Assembly: GCF_024505085.1 (NCBI RefSeq)
Contig: NZ_JANIBC010000009.1
Coordinates: forward strand, 1-64,000
Direction of reading: 5' to 3'
Origin: Parvularcula maris
GTDB taxonomy: Bacteria > Pseudomonadota > Alphaproteobacteria > Caulobacterales > Parvularculaceae
Length of the DNA stretch: 64,000 bases
Shown: positions 35,090-42,784 of the stretch, in pieces
Position numbering within the stretch: position 1 is the stretch's first letter
Layout of the letters: each line of letters begins with the position of its first letter
Notes under the pieces: generated by a model
Seen by the model: the letters and a program-made list of their open reading frames with translations, nothing else
What the model was told of the DNA's origin: nothing
Databases searched by the model: none
Translations under genes and position numbers: made by a program

Positions 35090-35506
35090 GGCGTTCCCCC
35101 AGAAATCATTGATGATTTCTTACGTTGTGAGAATTGTACTTGCAACAAAAAACCGTGTGTTCGGTTCTTGCCGCCGGAGGGCACTGAAGCACCCTGAAGC
35201 AGTCAGTATGCTGCCATTCACATCTACGACCATCGACTGGTCGGGTGCGTTGGCACATGGAGAATGCAGATCTGCAACCCTGTATTGGGCTATGGTCAGG
35301 AATAGATTGCGACATTGAAGGGGCTATTTGAGCTGCTGTTCCAGAAACGTGCCAGACCGTCGCCGTTTCAATTGACGTGGGAGCAAAGATCAAACCGTCA
35401 GCACAGCCGCAGTGAGGAAGCACTAGATAGCCGAGACCACGAGGTCGCTGCTATAACCTTCGGGTCCGCTCCGCCTAGACCGTAGGGTCGAAAGGCCACC
35501 AAACCC
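35090..35506. other. Gene-free stretch, 417 bases
   Basis: No gene is evident. It holds the inverted repeat at 35101-35120 and, on the minus strand, a weak terminator-like hairpin (AACCG 35151-35155 with CGGTT 35162-35166, followed by a T-rich run read leftwards). It lies about 340 bases after the end of the autotransporter gene and could stop its transcription. Confidence 0.4.
35101..35120. promoter_or_regulatory. 9-bp inverted repeat in front of the sorted-protein gene
   Basis: AGAAATCAT and ATGATTTCT form a perfect 9+9 inverted repeat around a 2-base centre, ending 11 bases before the ATG at 35089 and right next to its ribosome binding site. It could be an operator or an mRNA hairpin that limits translation. 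Confidence 0.45.
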
Positions 35507-37459
35507 TTAGAAGTTGTATCGAAGCTTCCCGCTCGCTGACTGATATTCCGAAGTCTCGCCGAAGCGGGCGCCATAGCCGAAGCGAAGGTCGAGGGTCTTG
35601 CCGAGCGGGATTTCGAAGCCTGCCTCGAGGACCCCTACGGTCTGGTCGAACTCTGTCGTCACCCCATAGGCCTCGGCCGTTTGCGCCGCACCTTGGAACC
35701 GGGTGGCGGAAAATTCGGTGTTGCCGTTGAGCTGGACACCGACCCTCAGATAACCGCTCGCGCGACGGCTTGTGCCTTGGTGCCAGTAGCCGACCTCCAA
35801 AGCAGGGGTCGCTGCGTAGAGGAACTCGCTCATCGCGTCGCTTTCGATGTTGAAGGCCCCAAGACCGGTCTCCTCGAACGAGCTGCGGTGGAAATGCTCG
35901 AGATCGAGATCGACCATCGGCCGGAGATAGGCGGCCCCGCGCTCGAAGGTCATCTGGTGACGGCTCTTGATTGCCGCCGTCGTGGTGGAGCTTTCCGTAA
36001 GGCCCGTCAGGCTTCCGCCGCCGGTCGGGGAGGCCATCGTCCGTGTCATCTCCTGATCGGCGTGCCCGAGAGAGAAGGCGGTCTTCATCATGTAGCGGTT
36101 GCCGGGCACGTATTTCGTGGACAACCCCAAGAGGAAGCGCTGGGTCTCGGTTGCGGCGCGGCGGCCCACGGTAGCCTCCGCCGTCTCGTAGCCCCCGGAA
36201 AGACCGACACGCCAGCTGTCCGGCACTTTCCGCTGGGTCCCCGCGTAGAAGCCGACGCCGTCCTCTTCGGACCCTGTATTCTCGAGCGTGGGGTCGAGGG
36301 TGAGGTTGCAGCCGACCACCTTGCTCCAGTTGCAGGTCTCTTCGATGAGAGCCGAAGCCGCCCTGTCATTGGCGCCGCCGCAGCTGAACTGGCTGCCGAG
36401 GTGAGGCGCGGCCCCGCTCGACCCATCACCGAGGGGCGATCCGAACACGTCGGGGTTGATGGTGTCGAGGAAGTCCGAGATCGGGCCAGGGTCCTCTGAG
36501 TTGGCGAGGGTGATGAGGATGTCCTCAAGCTCGCCTGCCTGGCCATTCGCCCCCAAGGTGCCGAGGAGATAATCCACCACCTTGGTGTTCTGCTGCTTGA
36601 GGCCGAGGGCCTGATAGGTCTGGGCGCTCGTGACGGGGACGATGTTGATTCCCACCGACCCCGCCGTGCTGACCAGCTCGAAATCCAGAAGCGGCTTGGT
36701 GTCGATGATCGTCGGTGCCGCCGAAACCGTCACGCCGTTCGTCGCAGCAAAGATCATTTCCGAGTTCTCGATGTTCTCAAGGCTCAGGAGGTTGGGCAGG
36801 ATCTCCCCGCCATCGAGGGTCAGCGCACCTTCGATGGCGATCAGGTCCGAAGCTCCGTCCGAAAAGTCGAGATCGACTTCCAGCGTGCCGAGGCTCGCCA
36901 GCCTCAGATCGCCCGCGAGATAAGTCGTCTGCACCGTACCCAGACCACCGGGCGACAGGATGCCGTTATTGGTTAGCAGTCCGCCGCCGAGATCGACGAT
37001 CGGGCCGAGGTCGAAGCGCGCGCCTTCGTTGTTAAGGAGGGCATTGGTGCCGCCGCCGAGCTCGACATTGCCGATGACCGTGCCGTTGTTGGTGACGGTC
37101 TCGTCGCCTCGTGTCGCGAGGATGGCGTTGCCGCTCAGTGCCCAGACGGTGGTGTCCGAAGCGATATTGATGGCGTTCGTGCCGCCCTCGTCGAGGAAGA
37201 TCCCGACGCCGGCCACACCGCCGCCGCCCTGTATCTCTCCGCCGCTGTTCGCGCAGGGATCACCTTCGAAACCGAGCTGACTATGGTCGATGCCTATCCT
37301 GTCCGCTGCCTCGAGAATGTACTCGGTTGTGGAGGTGGAACAACCAACGCTCTGGGCGAAGATGCCGTAACCGTCGATAGTGTTCACATAGATCGAACCA
37401 TCATGGCTGACCGTCACCGCGCCGCCGGAGCCAATACCGCCCTTGGTCCCGGCATGCAC
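35507..37459 (-). CDS. Autotransporter, 5'-truncated (passenger end plus beta-barrel)
   Basis: The 650 codons encode the end of a passenger domain and a complete C-terminal autotransporter barrel. Passenger features are GGAVTVSHDGSIYVNTIDGYG, shortened here, followed by IFAQSVG, typical of Gly-rich beta-helix repeats, and TNNGILSPGGLGTVQTTYL. The barrel (about 385-650) ends in KLRYNF, as outer-membrane proteins do. There is no signal peptide. The same frame stays open upstream, with passenger-like residues to about 37560, but contains no start codon, so the first part of the gene is missing. The break lies directly against the traB end of the conjugation remnant. The protein is probably not exported and the gene is best viewed as a truncated remnant. 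Confidence 0.75.
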   Translation of the reverse strand: MHAGTKGGIGSGGAVTVSHDGSIYVNTIDGYGIFAQSVGCSTSTTEYILEAADRIGIDHSQLGFEGDPCANSGGEIQGGGGVAGVGIFLDEGGTNAINIASDTTVWALSGNAILATRGDETVTNNGTVIGNVELGGGTNALLNNEGARFDLGPIVDLGGGLLTNNGILSPGGLGTVQTTYLAGDLRLASLGTLEVDLDFSDGASDLIAIEGALTLDGGEILPNLLSLENIENSEMIFAATNGVTVSAAPTIIDTKPLLDFELVSTAGSVGINIVPVTSAQTYQALGLKQQNTKVVDYLLGTLGANGQAGELEDILITLANSEDPGPISDFLDTINPDVFGSPLGDGSSGAAPHLGSQFSCGGANDRAASALIEETCNWSKVVGCNLTLDPTLENTGSEEDGVGFYAGTQRKVPDSWRVGLSGGYETAEATVGRRAATETQRFLLGLSTKYVPGNRYMMKTAFSLGHADQEMTRTMASPTGGGSLTGLTESSTTTAAIKSRHQMTFERGAAYLRPMVDLDLEHFHRSSFEETGLGAFNIESDAMSEFLYAATPALEVGYWHQGTSRRASGYLRVGVQLNGNTEFSATRFQGAAQTAEAYGVTTEFDQTVGVLEAGFEIPLGKTLDLRFGYGARFGETSEYQSASGKLRYNF

Positions 37460-37804
37460 GAGAGCGGCGCTGCCTTCGTCGCGGGTGAGATCGACAAGCC
37501 CGCCGCCACCAGCGCATCCTTGGGCTGTTTGGCTATCCAGGTCTTCAAGCGCTCCATGCGAGCCTCCAATGTTGGTCGTGGCGGGAGAGAACCGCGAGAG
37601 AGGCCCCTCGGCGGAAAGATCGGTGGACCGTCCCCGGCATTTCGTCCGTCTTCTGACCGAAGGTGCAAACGAGGAAACCGAGAGACTGGAGGGCCGGGAA
37701 TCGCAGGGCGCGGCGGAGGCGGCGTTTAGGGGGGCAGCCTGCCGCCTCTTTCGGGGAGGAAGGGCACGCCGCGCCCTGCGAAACTGATGCGCTGAGGAGA
37801 GCCA
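37460..37804. other. Junction between the tra remnant and the truncated autotransporter
   Basis: This 345-base stretch holds no complete gene. Near the autotransporter the passenger frame continues without a start codon (GGLVDLTRDEGSAALV precedes the first possible GTG). Another minus-strand frame starts MERLKTWIAKQPKDALVAAG near 37566 and soon ends, which could be the first residues of the next tra-operon gene. The ATG at 37805 region starts a third short frame. I read this as the scar of a deletion or recombination. Confidence 0.45.
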
Positions 37805-39088
37805 TCACTGCTCACCCCGTGCGAAGAAGCCGGAAAGGAAGACGATTTCGACGTCGACGCCCGTGGGCATCTCGATCACCGGCTGGTACTGCTCGGCCCG
37901 ATCGATGAGGTAGTCGGAGACTGTGTCGGCCGCGGTGGAAAGCCCTTCGCCAAGGCCCCCCGCGGCGATCTCCCCCGAGGAGAGTCCGCGGTTCGTCAGC
38001 ACCGTGGTGCCGCCGGAACCGATCGCACCGCCAGCGCCGAGGGCGAGGTCGGTGTTGCGCGAGATACCGCGGCCGAAACCGCCGATGACACCAGCGATCA
38101 GCGCCTTTTCGACGATGTCGCCCTCACGGGAGACGACGCGACCACGGATGCCGACCTTGCCGAGCTGCGCCACATAGCCTTCGACCTGGCTCTCGGCGAT
38201 CTCGCCGCCGCCCCGATCGCAGGTGATCTTCTGAAGCTGCACATAGACCCGCTCGGAGGCGAGTTCGGCGTGGGCCGCGCCGTTGACGAGGCAGCCGGTG
38301 AGGTCGGTGTCGAGGCGCTGACCATCTTGGAGAACCGAGAAAGCCGGGCCAGTGATGCGCAGCAGGACGGGTTTGGGATCGGCAGAGAGCCGGACGCCCG
38401 TCGACATATCGACACCGACAATGACGTTGGCCCTCGCATAGGCATTAGGCGGGACGTAGTCGCCGTCATCGGCATCATAGATCGCCGGTCGTAGCACCTT
38501 CGTATCGAGAGCATCGTCAGCAGAGGTGAAGGTCATGATCTCGACAGTGCGCGGTACGACTGGCGCGATGGGGAGCGGCGCCGCCCCTTGGACCTGAGGT
38601 CCGATCGGGACGACGCCCCGGTGCACGAAGGGATCGCCGCCGGCAGGGCGTGGGCTTTGCGGCGAGGTCGGTGCAGCATTCGGTGGGGCGGAAGGAGACG
38701 GTTCGCCCGCGACCCTCGCGGCTAGGTCTTCGAACATGGCGAGAGCGTCGTTTCGGGTCTTGTTGAGTTCGGCGCGCGTACCTGCCAGCTCGCGGTCCTT
38801 CTCGGTTAGGATGGCGGAGAGACGGCGGACCTGCTCTTCCAGGCTGCCGACCGACTCCTCAACCGAGGCGAGGCGGGTGCCGGTCTCGGAGAGAAAGTCA
38901 GCGCCGAGACCGGGTGGGTTGATGACATCGGTCATGGCGCGTCTGCGCCTGAGATCCTCCGCACGCGACTGGTTGTCCGAGCCCTCGCCGGAGAAGACCC
39001 AGAAGCCTGCGGCCGTGAGGGCGAGGGTGGACGCTCCGCCGAGGACGAGCCGCTGGGTGCGGCGGCGTTTGAGGTTTTCCTCGCTCAT
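37805..39088 (-). CDS. traB: F-type conjugation protein TraB (VirB10-like)
   Basis: This 427-residue protein of the F-type type IV secretion system spans the inner membrane once (about 13-30), has a coiled coil (about 70-115), a Pro-rich linker (about 130-160) and a C-terminal VirB10-like beta-barrel domain (about 190-427). VirB10-like features are GPAFSVLQDGQRLDTDLTGC, VQLQKITCD and the RGRVVSREGDIVEKALIAG region. TraB bridges the two membranes and with TraK and TraV forms the secretion core. Its ATG overlaps the traK stop as ATGA. It is the last recognisable gene of the remnant; traV, traC and the later genes are absent. The length is close to the family norm, so it may be intact. Confidence 0.85.
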   Translation of the reverse strand: MSEENLKRRRTQRLVLGGASTLALTAAGFWVFSGEGSDNQSRAEDLRRRRAMTDVINPPGLGADFLSETGTRLASVEESVGSLEEQVRRLSAILTEKDRELAGTRAELNKTRNDALAMFEDLAARVAGEPSPSAPPNAAPTSPQSPRPAGGDPFVHRGVVPIGPQVQGAAPLPIAPVVPRTVEIMTFTSADDALDTKVLRPAIYDADDGDYVPPNAYARANVIVGVDMSTGVRLSADPKPVLLRITGPAFSVLQDGQRLDTDLTGCLVNGAAHAELASERVYVQLQKITCDRGGGEIAESQVEGYVAQLGKVGIRGRVVSREGDIVEKALIAGVIGGFGRGISRNTDLALGAGGAIGSGGTTVLTNRGLSSGEIAAGGLGEGLSTAADTVSDYLIDRAEQYQPVIEMPTGVDVEIVFLSGFFARGEQ

Positions 39089-39807
39089 GACGCCTCCCGC
39101 GAGATGACCAGCACGCGGGCACGGGATTTGGCGGGTAGCTCGGAGGCCCCCCGGACCGTGACGGCAATAACGCCCGGCGCCATGAAGGCAGTCTCGTCGA
39201 TGGTGACCGTGCCAGGCGACGGGTTGCGGACGGAGAAGACGCGACCCGTGAGACGTTCACTGCGATAGGTGCTGATGGGGCGGATCCTGAGGGACCCCGC
39301 TACTCGTTCTCTCGAATTGGGGCGACTGATCTCGTAGCCTTCAGCGAGAGCATTAGCCCACATCGCTCTGATCAGCGCGACGACGGCCTCGTCTTCCTGA
39401 GACGCTAGAACAGGCCGGTCGGCGCGCTCACGCTCCAGCGCAGGGTTGCGCACCATAATCTGGGTCGAAGGCGTCGCCTTTGCGGCTAGCGCGACCTAAT
39501 AGGTCGCACCGCTCCGTGTGGTGACGAAGAAGCTGGCCGCTCCGGGACGGGACGAACGGCGCGTCCCGTCGAGTGAGATGTAGAGATCGCCGGTGGTCGG
39601 CTCGTGGGCGATGGAGAAGCCAGCGCCCTCCCCGCCTGCGGCCATCTGTACCGAAGCCGCCGCGTCGCCGAGAAAGGAAAGCCGCGTGACGCCGGTCTCG
39701 CTGGCGTAGCCGCTGACCGTGCCGCCATCGGCAGCTTCTACGATCTGTTCGGCATGAGCCGAAGATATCAGCGCGGTCGCGCAAAGGATGAGCGTAGCAC
39801 GGATCAT
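39085..39807 (-). pseudogene. traK: traK interrupted by one in-frame amber codon
   Basis: TraK is the secretin-like outer-membrane-side core protein of F-type conjugation systems. Residues 1-103 (39807-39499) start with a signal peptide ending SSAHA and carry the N-terminal TraK domain. A TAG at 39498-39496 follows SGATY, and the same frame then continues with VALAAKATPSTQIMVRNPAL through a complete C-terminal half to 39085. Without the TAG the product would be about 240 residues, the usual TraK length. No other damage is visible and both junctions with traE and traB remain ATGA overlaps. It is either a recent nonsense mutation, suppressed amber, or a sequencing error. An internal ATG at 39456 could give only the C-terminal half. 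Confidence 0.8.
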
Positions 39808-40409
39808 CGCTCGGTCTCCGATGCAGGTTTGAGGAGGGGCGAGGTCTGTGCCTGCGAGGCATCGACATCGATCGGATAGAAATCCTCGAGCCAGAGCCGC
39901 ATCGATTGGTAGCGCCAGTCCGCGGCGTAGATCGTCCGCTCGGTCTTCACCCGGTCGGGGCCGAGATAAGTGTGAAGCTCGCCTCGGATCTCGGAGGTCA
40001 GCCGAACAGGATCGACGAAGATCTTTGTTGGGTAGAAGACGGTGGAGGATTTGGTGGCGAGAAGCCGCCGCTCGGTCGCCATCAGCGCTGCCTCGATCTC
40101 CCCGTGGGAGGTCGGGTGGGCGAGGCGCAAGATGTTGTCCCGGAAATAGCTGAGATTGTGCGGGTGGCGGTTGAGGAACAGCCCGGCGACATCGCGGGTG
40201 GTCTGCTCGAGATATTCAGGGCTCGGCGCCTCGGCGGTGATCGCCGCATCGGCCTTGAGGGTCGGCGTCAGGATGACGGTCTCGCCTTTCGTGGCGATGA
40301 CATAGGCCTGAAGGGCTGAGCCGAGGCAGAGCACCATCCCGGCGACGGCCAGCATGTTCCGCTGGCGGAGGGCCGTCTGAAGGCGCGTATAGGCGACGGT
40401 TGTATCCAT
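39804..40409 (-). CDS. traE: F-type conjugation protein TraE (VirB5/VirB8-like position)
   Basis: This 201-residue protein has one N-terminal membrane helix (about 18-42, LAVAGMVLCLGSALQAYV) and a periplasmic domain with the TraE pattern RDNILRLAHPTSHGEIEA and FYPTKIFVDPVRL. TraE is an inner-membrane component of the F-pilus assembly complex. It starts five bases after traL and overlaps traK by four bases, as in standard tra operons. The length matches the family. Nothing in it looks damaged. Confidence 0.88.
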   Translation of the reverse strand: MDTTVAYTRLQTALRQRNMLAVAGMVLCLGSALQAYVIATKGETVILTPTLKADAAITAEAPSPEYLEQTTRDVAGLFLNRHPHNLSYFRDNILRLAHPTSHGEIEAALMATERRLLATKSSTVFYPTKIFVDPVRLTSEIRGELHTYLGPDRVKTERTIYAADWRYQSMRLWLEDFYPIDVDASQAQTSPLLKPASETER

Positions 40410-40414
40410 GGCCC

Positions 40415-40708
40415 CTACCCCGCCAGTTCGCGTTTGTAGGAAGGCAGCGTGCGCCCCAAGGCGAAGAGACCTGATGGCAGCGCCCAGTAGGCCGCAAAAC
40501 GAACGACTGAGAGGCTCTCGCCCTTTTTGAACCGTTTAATGAGGTTGACCCCCAAGAAGCCAGCGATGATGCCTTCGACGAAGCGGGAGAGAAGGATCCC
40601 GATCATGAAGCCGCCGATCAGGATAATGAACTCATCGATGGTCCAGAAGGCGAGCTTCTCGGGATCGTCGAGAGTAGAAGGAATGCGGTATCGGTCAGCC
40701 TGCGCCAT
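40415..40708 (-). CDS. traL: F-type conjugation protein TraL
   Basis: This 97-residue inner-membrane protein has an N-terminal RIPSTLDDPEKLAFWTIDE motif that is characteristic of TraL, followed by two hydrophobic stretches (about 27-52 and 68-86). TraL is the VirB3-like small membrane subunit. It lies between traA and traE in the conserved order. The gap of 146 bases to traA contains a hairpin that may set different expression of pilin and downstream genes. Confidence 0.88.
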   Translation of the reverse strand: MAQADRYRIPSTLDDPEKLAFWTIDEFIILIGGFMIGILLSRFVEGIIAGFLGVNLIKRFKKGESLSVVRFAAYWALPSGLFALGRTLPSYKRELAG

Positions 40709-40819
40709 AACCTCTTTGATCGCGCCCCGCGGTTCTTCCGAAAACGTGGCTCCCCCTGCCGGGGCCGGAGCCTCGCCTTTGCTTTCGGCCGCGTGCTCGA
40801 TCGCGCTCCTTTGTGCTGA

Positions 40820-40836
40820 GGGGGCTTGGAGCCCCG
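40820..40836 (-). terminator. Hairpin after the pilin gene
   Basis: GGGGCT (40821-40826) and AGCCCC (40830-40835) form a 6-bp stem with a 3-base loop, about 20 bases after the traA stop when read on the minus strand. No T-run follows, so it is more likely a partial terminator or mRNA stabiliser of the highly expressed pilin than a full stop. Confidence 0.35.
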
Positions 40837-40854
40837 GTTGACGAAGGGGTTGGG

Positions 40855-41181
40855 TTAGATGATCGCCGTCACGGAGGACTGGACGATGGGACCGCCGATA
40901 CCGGCAGCGACACCGACCGCGATCGGCACACCGACATGGCCGAGGGACCAGCCGCTCGTTGCCATACGGACGACGCCGTACATAAGCGAGACGAGGGCCG
41001 CGAGCTTACCGGCCGAGCCGTTGATATAGCCCGCGACGGTGGTCACCGCGGTGTCGAAGGTGGTGTCGGCACCGGCCATGGCGGCGCTCGACAGAACCGC
41101 GAGGCCGACGGCTAGAAGGCTTGCGCCGACAATGGCCTGGGCGGACCGTTCGATCCTTTGTTTGGTGAGAGTGAGTTGCAT
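40855..41181 (-). CDS. traA: F-type pilin-like protein TraA
   Basis: This 108-residue protein has a long leader (about 1-37) that ends AAMA, with signal cleavage likely before GADTTFD. The mature part (about 70 residues) has two hydrophobic helices (about 58-72 and 82-100) as in conjugative pilins. The position upstream of traL-traE-traK-traB is standard for traA. The sequence itself is short and variable, so the call leans on context and architecture. A 7-bp inverted repeat lies about 120 bases upstream in the leader region. Confidence 0.78.
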   Translation of the reverse strand: MQLTLTKQRIERSAQAIVGASLLAVGLAVLSSAAMAGADTTFDTAVTTVAGYINGSAGKLAALVSLMYGVVRMATSGWSLGHVGVPIAVGVAAGIGGPIVQSSVTAII

Positions 41182-41520
41182 AGATGCTCCGTTTGCTGAC
41201 GCCGCCGAACGCCGGCGACGAGGTCATGAAGCAGCAAATCAGCAGCTAGAACAATATAGGAACATCGGCAGAAACAGGACCAGCTCGGCAACAACCGGAC
41301 CGCCGTTGCAAGGCGGTCGACTTATGCTGACAGCCTTGCCGGATCAGCGGCTGGATTCGATCGTGAATGGGCAGGCTTTCGTCGCCACGACGGCAGACTT
41401 GGTGCCGCTGCGGCAGCCCTTCTGACTCACTGGCATGACTACAATCCGGTAAGGTTGGGTTTGGACCCCTCGCCCGACTTCTGTTAGCAGTCCTGGCAAG
41501 ACTATAAGGACAGCTAGCGC
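41182..41520. other. Intergenic stretch between divergent traA and the 128-residue gene
   Basis: No gene is seen in these 339 bases. They hold the inverted repeat at 41298-41318 and presumably the promoters for both directions, which I cannot place. Confidence 0.45.
41298..41318. promoter_or_regulatory. Inverted repeat upstream of traA
   Basis: GACCGCC (41298-41304) and GGCGGTC (41312-41318) form a 7+7 inverted repeat with a 7-base centre, about 117 bases before the traA start. It could be an operator for a regulator of transfer genes. No T-run follows, so a terminator is less likely. Confidence 0.3.
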
Positions 41521-41907
41521 ATGGCTGTGATTCACCAGATCAGGCTCAGCGGCAACCCAGCATTCCAAGACACGCTGAAGGAAGTGCGGATTCGAGCCTG
41601 TGTGCTGGGCGTTTCGGTCGGGCAAGCAACAGAGATCGGTAGTTTGGCTGTGCGTTCAGCGACGGCAGCTGAGATCATCGAATGGCTGGAACAGAACCCA
41701 TGGGGTGATCTAGGGGCTAGAGACGAGGCCCCCAACCCCACCTCCTTCGAGCTACGCGAGGAGGATGCTGCTAGGTTGAGGCTTCTGCGCGGCGAACTGA
41801 TCGGGCTTGGTCGTCACGACCTTACCCTTCGCGACATCGCTCATATTGCGATCGGCATTCTAGCCGGACGGTCCGACGAAGAGGTCAGGCGACCGTCCTC
41901 CACTTAG
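41521..41907 (+). CDS. Unrecognised protein in the mobile region
   Basis: This 128-residue, probably cytoplasmic protein is divergent from the tra genes. It has a mixed helical composition, with EIIEWLEQNPW near the middle and a helical C-terminal third (about 80-122). I see no helix-turn-helix that I would trust and no named domain. Its place between the pilin gene and an XRE regulator suggests an accessory or regulatory role in the element, which is inference only. Codon use and length suggest a true gene. Confidence 0.6.
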   Translation: MAVIHQIRLSGNPAFQDTLKEVRIRACVLGVSVGQATEIGSLAVRSATAAEIIEWLEQNPWGDLGARDEAPNPTSFELREEDAARLRLLRGELIGLGRHDLTLRDIAHIAIGILAGRSDEEVRRPSST

Positions 41908-42030
41908 GATAGCGAGTCTCCCGTCCGGAACACCACCCCTAGTCGTGAGACCTGTCAGTTCGGATTCCGGGTTGCGAGTCCGAACCCATTCGTTCATGCT
42001 CTGTTCTCCGCAGGGTGCGCGGAGGAACGG

Positions 42031-42372
42031 ATGATGGAGACAGATAAGAAGACGGTTGATGAGAACGAGATTGCCCGCCGGATCGGGCGCGACATCCGTG
42101 CAGCGCGGAAGCGTAAGGGATGGAGCCAGTCGCTTTTGGCCGAACAGGTCGGTTTGAAGTGCGGCTCGACCATCCAGCGCTTCGAAGCTGGTAAGCGGTA
42201 CCCAGAGCTTTTGCTTGTGCTGAAGTTGGCGCGTGTACTCGAGCTACCCGTTCTGGAAGCGATAGCCGACTTTCTCGGCCGCGAACTGCCGAGTAGTAGC
42301 CAGGACCAGAAATACAGAACCCTGGCGAGAGCGTTGGTAACGAGCGACGCGCTGACCTCGTCGACCCTATGA
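42031..42372 (+). CDS. XRE-family helix-turn-helix regulator
   Basis: This 113-residue protein has a Cro/C1-type helix-turn-helix at about 17-72 (IRAARKRKGWSQSLLAEQVG, then STIQRFEAGKRYP for the recognition helix). A short C-terminal tail follows. The start is supported by GGAGG about 6 bases before ATGATG. It is a typical regulator of integrated elements, probably controlling the tra genes or the integrase. A 34-codon frame overlaps its stop codon as ATGA. Confidence 0.85.
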   Translation: MMETDKKTVDENEIARRIGRDIRAARKRKGWSQSLLAEQVGLKCGSTIQRFEAGKRYPELLLVLKLARVLELPVLEAIADFLGRELPSSSQDQKYRTLARALVTSDALTSSTL

Positions 42373-42473
42373 TCCGCAAATTTGTAACCGAACACATCGA
42401 ACATCTCGATAAGGACGATATCGCCTTGGCGCTTCTTCGCTTGGTCGCCGCGCAGGAGAACGACGCAGCGTAG
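42369..42473 (+). CDS. Possible 34-residue protein coupled to the XRE gene
   Basis: The frame starts at an ATG overlapping the XRE stop (ATGA) and ends at TAG 42471-42473. It encodes an acidic, leucine-rich helix-forming peptide (core DKDDIALALLRLVAAQ). The overlap is the coupling pattern used throughout this genome, and the peptide looks amphipathic, so it could be a partner or antagonist of the regulator. No family is known to me and chance cannot be excluded at this length. Confidence 0.4.
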   Translation: MIRKFVTEHIEHLDKDDIALALLRLVAAQENDAA

Positions 42474-42541
42474 CCCTTCCGAGGCTTCAACAGTACTAGT
42501 ACGGAAAGATTTGCTTTCGGTATGCGCTCGCGCTGCCGCCT

Positions 42542-42784
42542 ATGTCTGCCTCATCTCGTTTACAAGCCGACCGTCTCCGCGTTGCTCTTTGCCAGCTTTC
42601 TACGCTGATAGAAGCGAGCGAGAAGACGGGCGCAGCGTCTCCCTACTGGCCGCTCTTCGACCGTTTGGAGAACGAGCTGGAGAAGGTCGAGGCTCGTTCG
42701 CAAAGGCTTGCTGACTATCTGGACGACCATCAAATCGCTGACCTTAGATTGACGGAACGATCTCAGGCGCGAAATAAAGCGTAA
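42542..42784 (+). CDS. Small unrecognised helical protein
   Basis: This 80-residue protein appears mostly helical (RLRVALCQLSTLIEASE, then ENELEKVEARSQRLADYLDD). It has no signal peptide or membrane segment. Its last 41 bases overlap the 3' end of the convergent integrase gene. It may be an accessory element gene. No ribosome binding site stands out. Confidence 0.45.
   Translation: MSASSRLQADRLRVALCQLSTLIEASEKTGAASPYWPLFDRLENELEKVEARSQRLADYLDDHQIADLRLTERSQARNKA

Noticed and set aside
35681-36499. Plus-strand frame of 272 codons
   Set aside because: It is the complement of the autotransporter barrel region; no motif is present.
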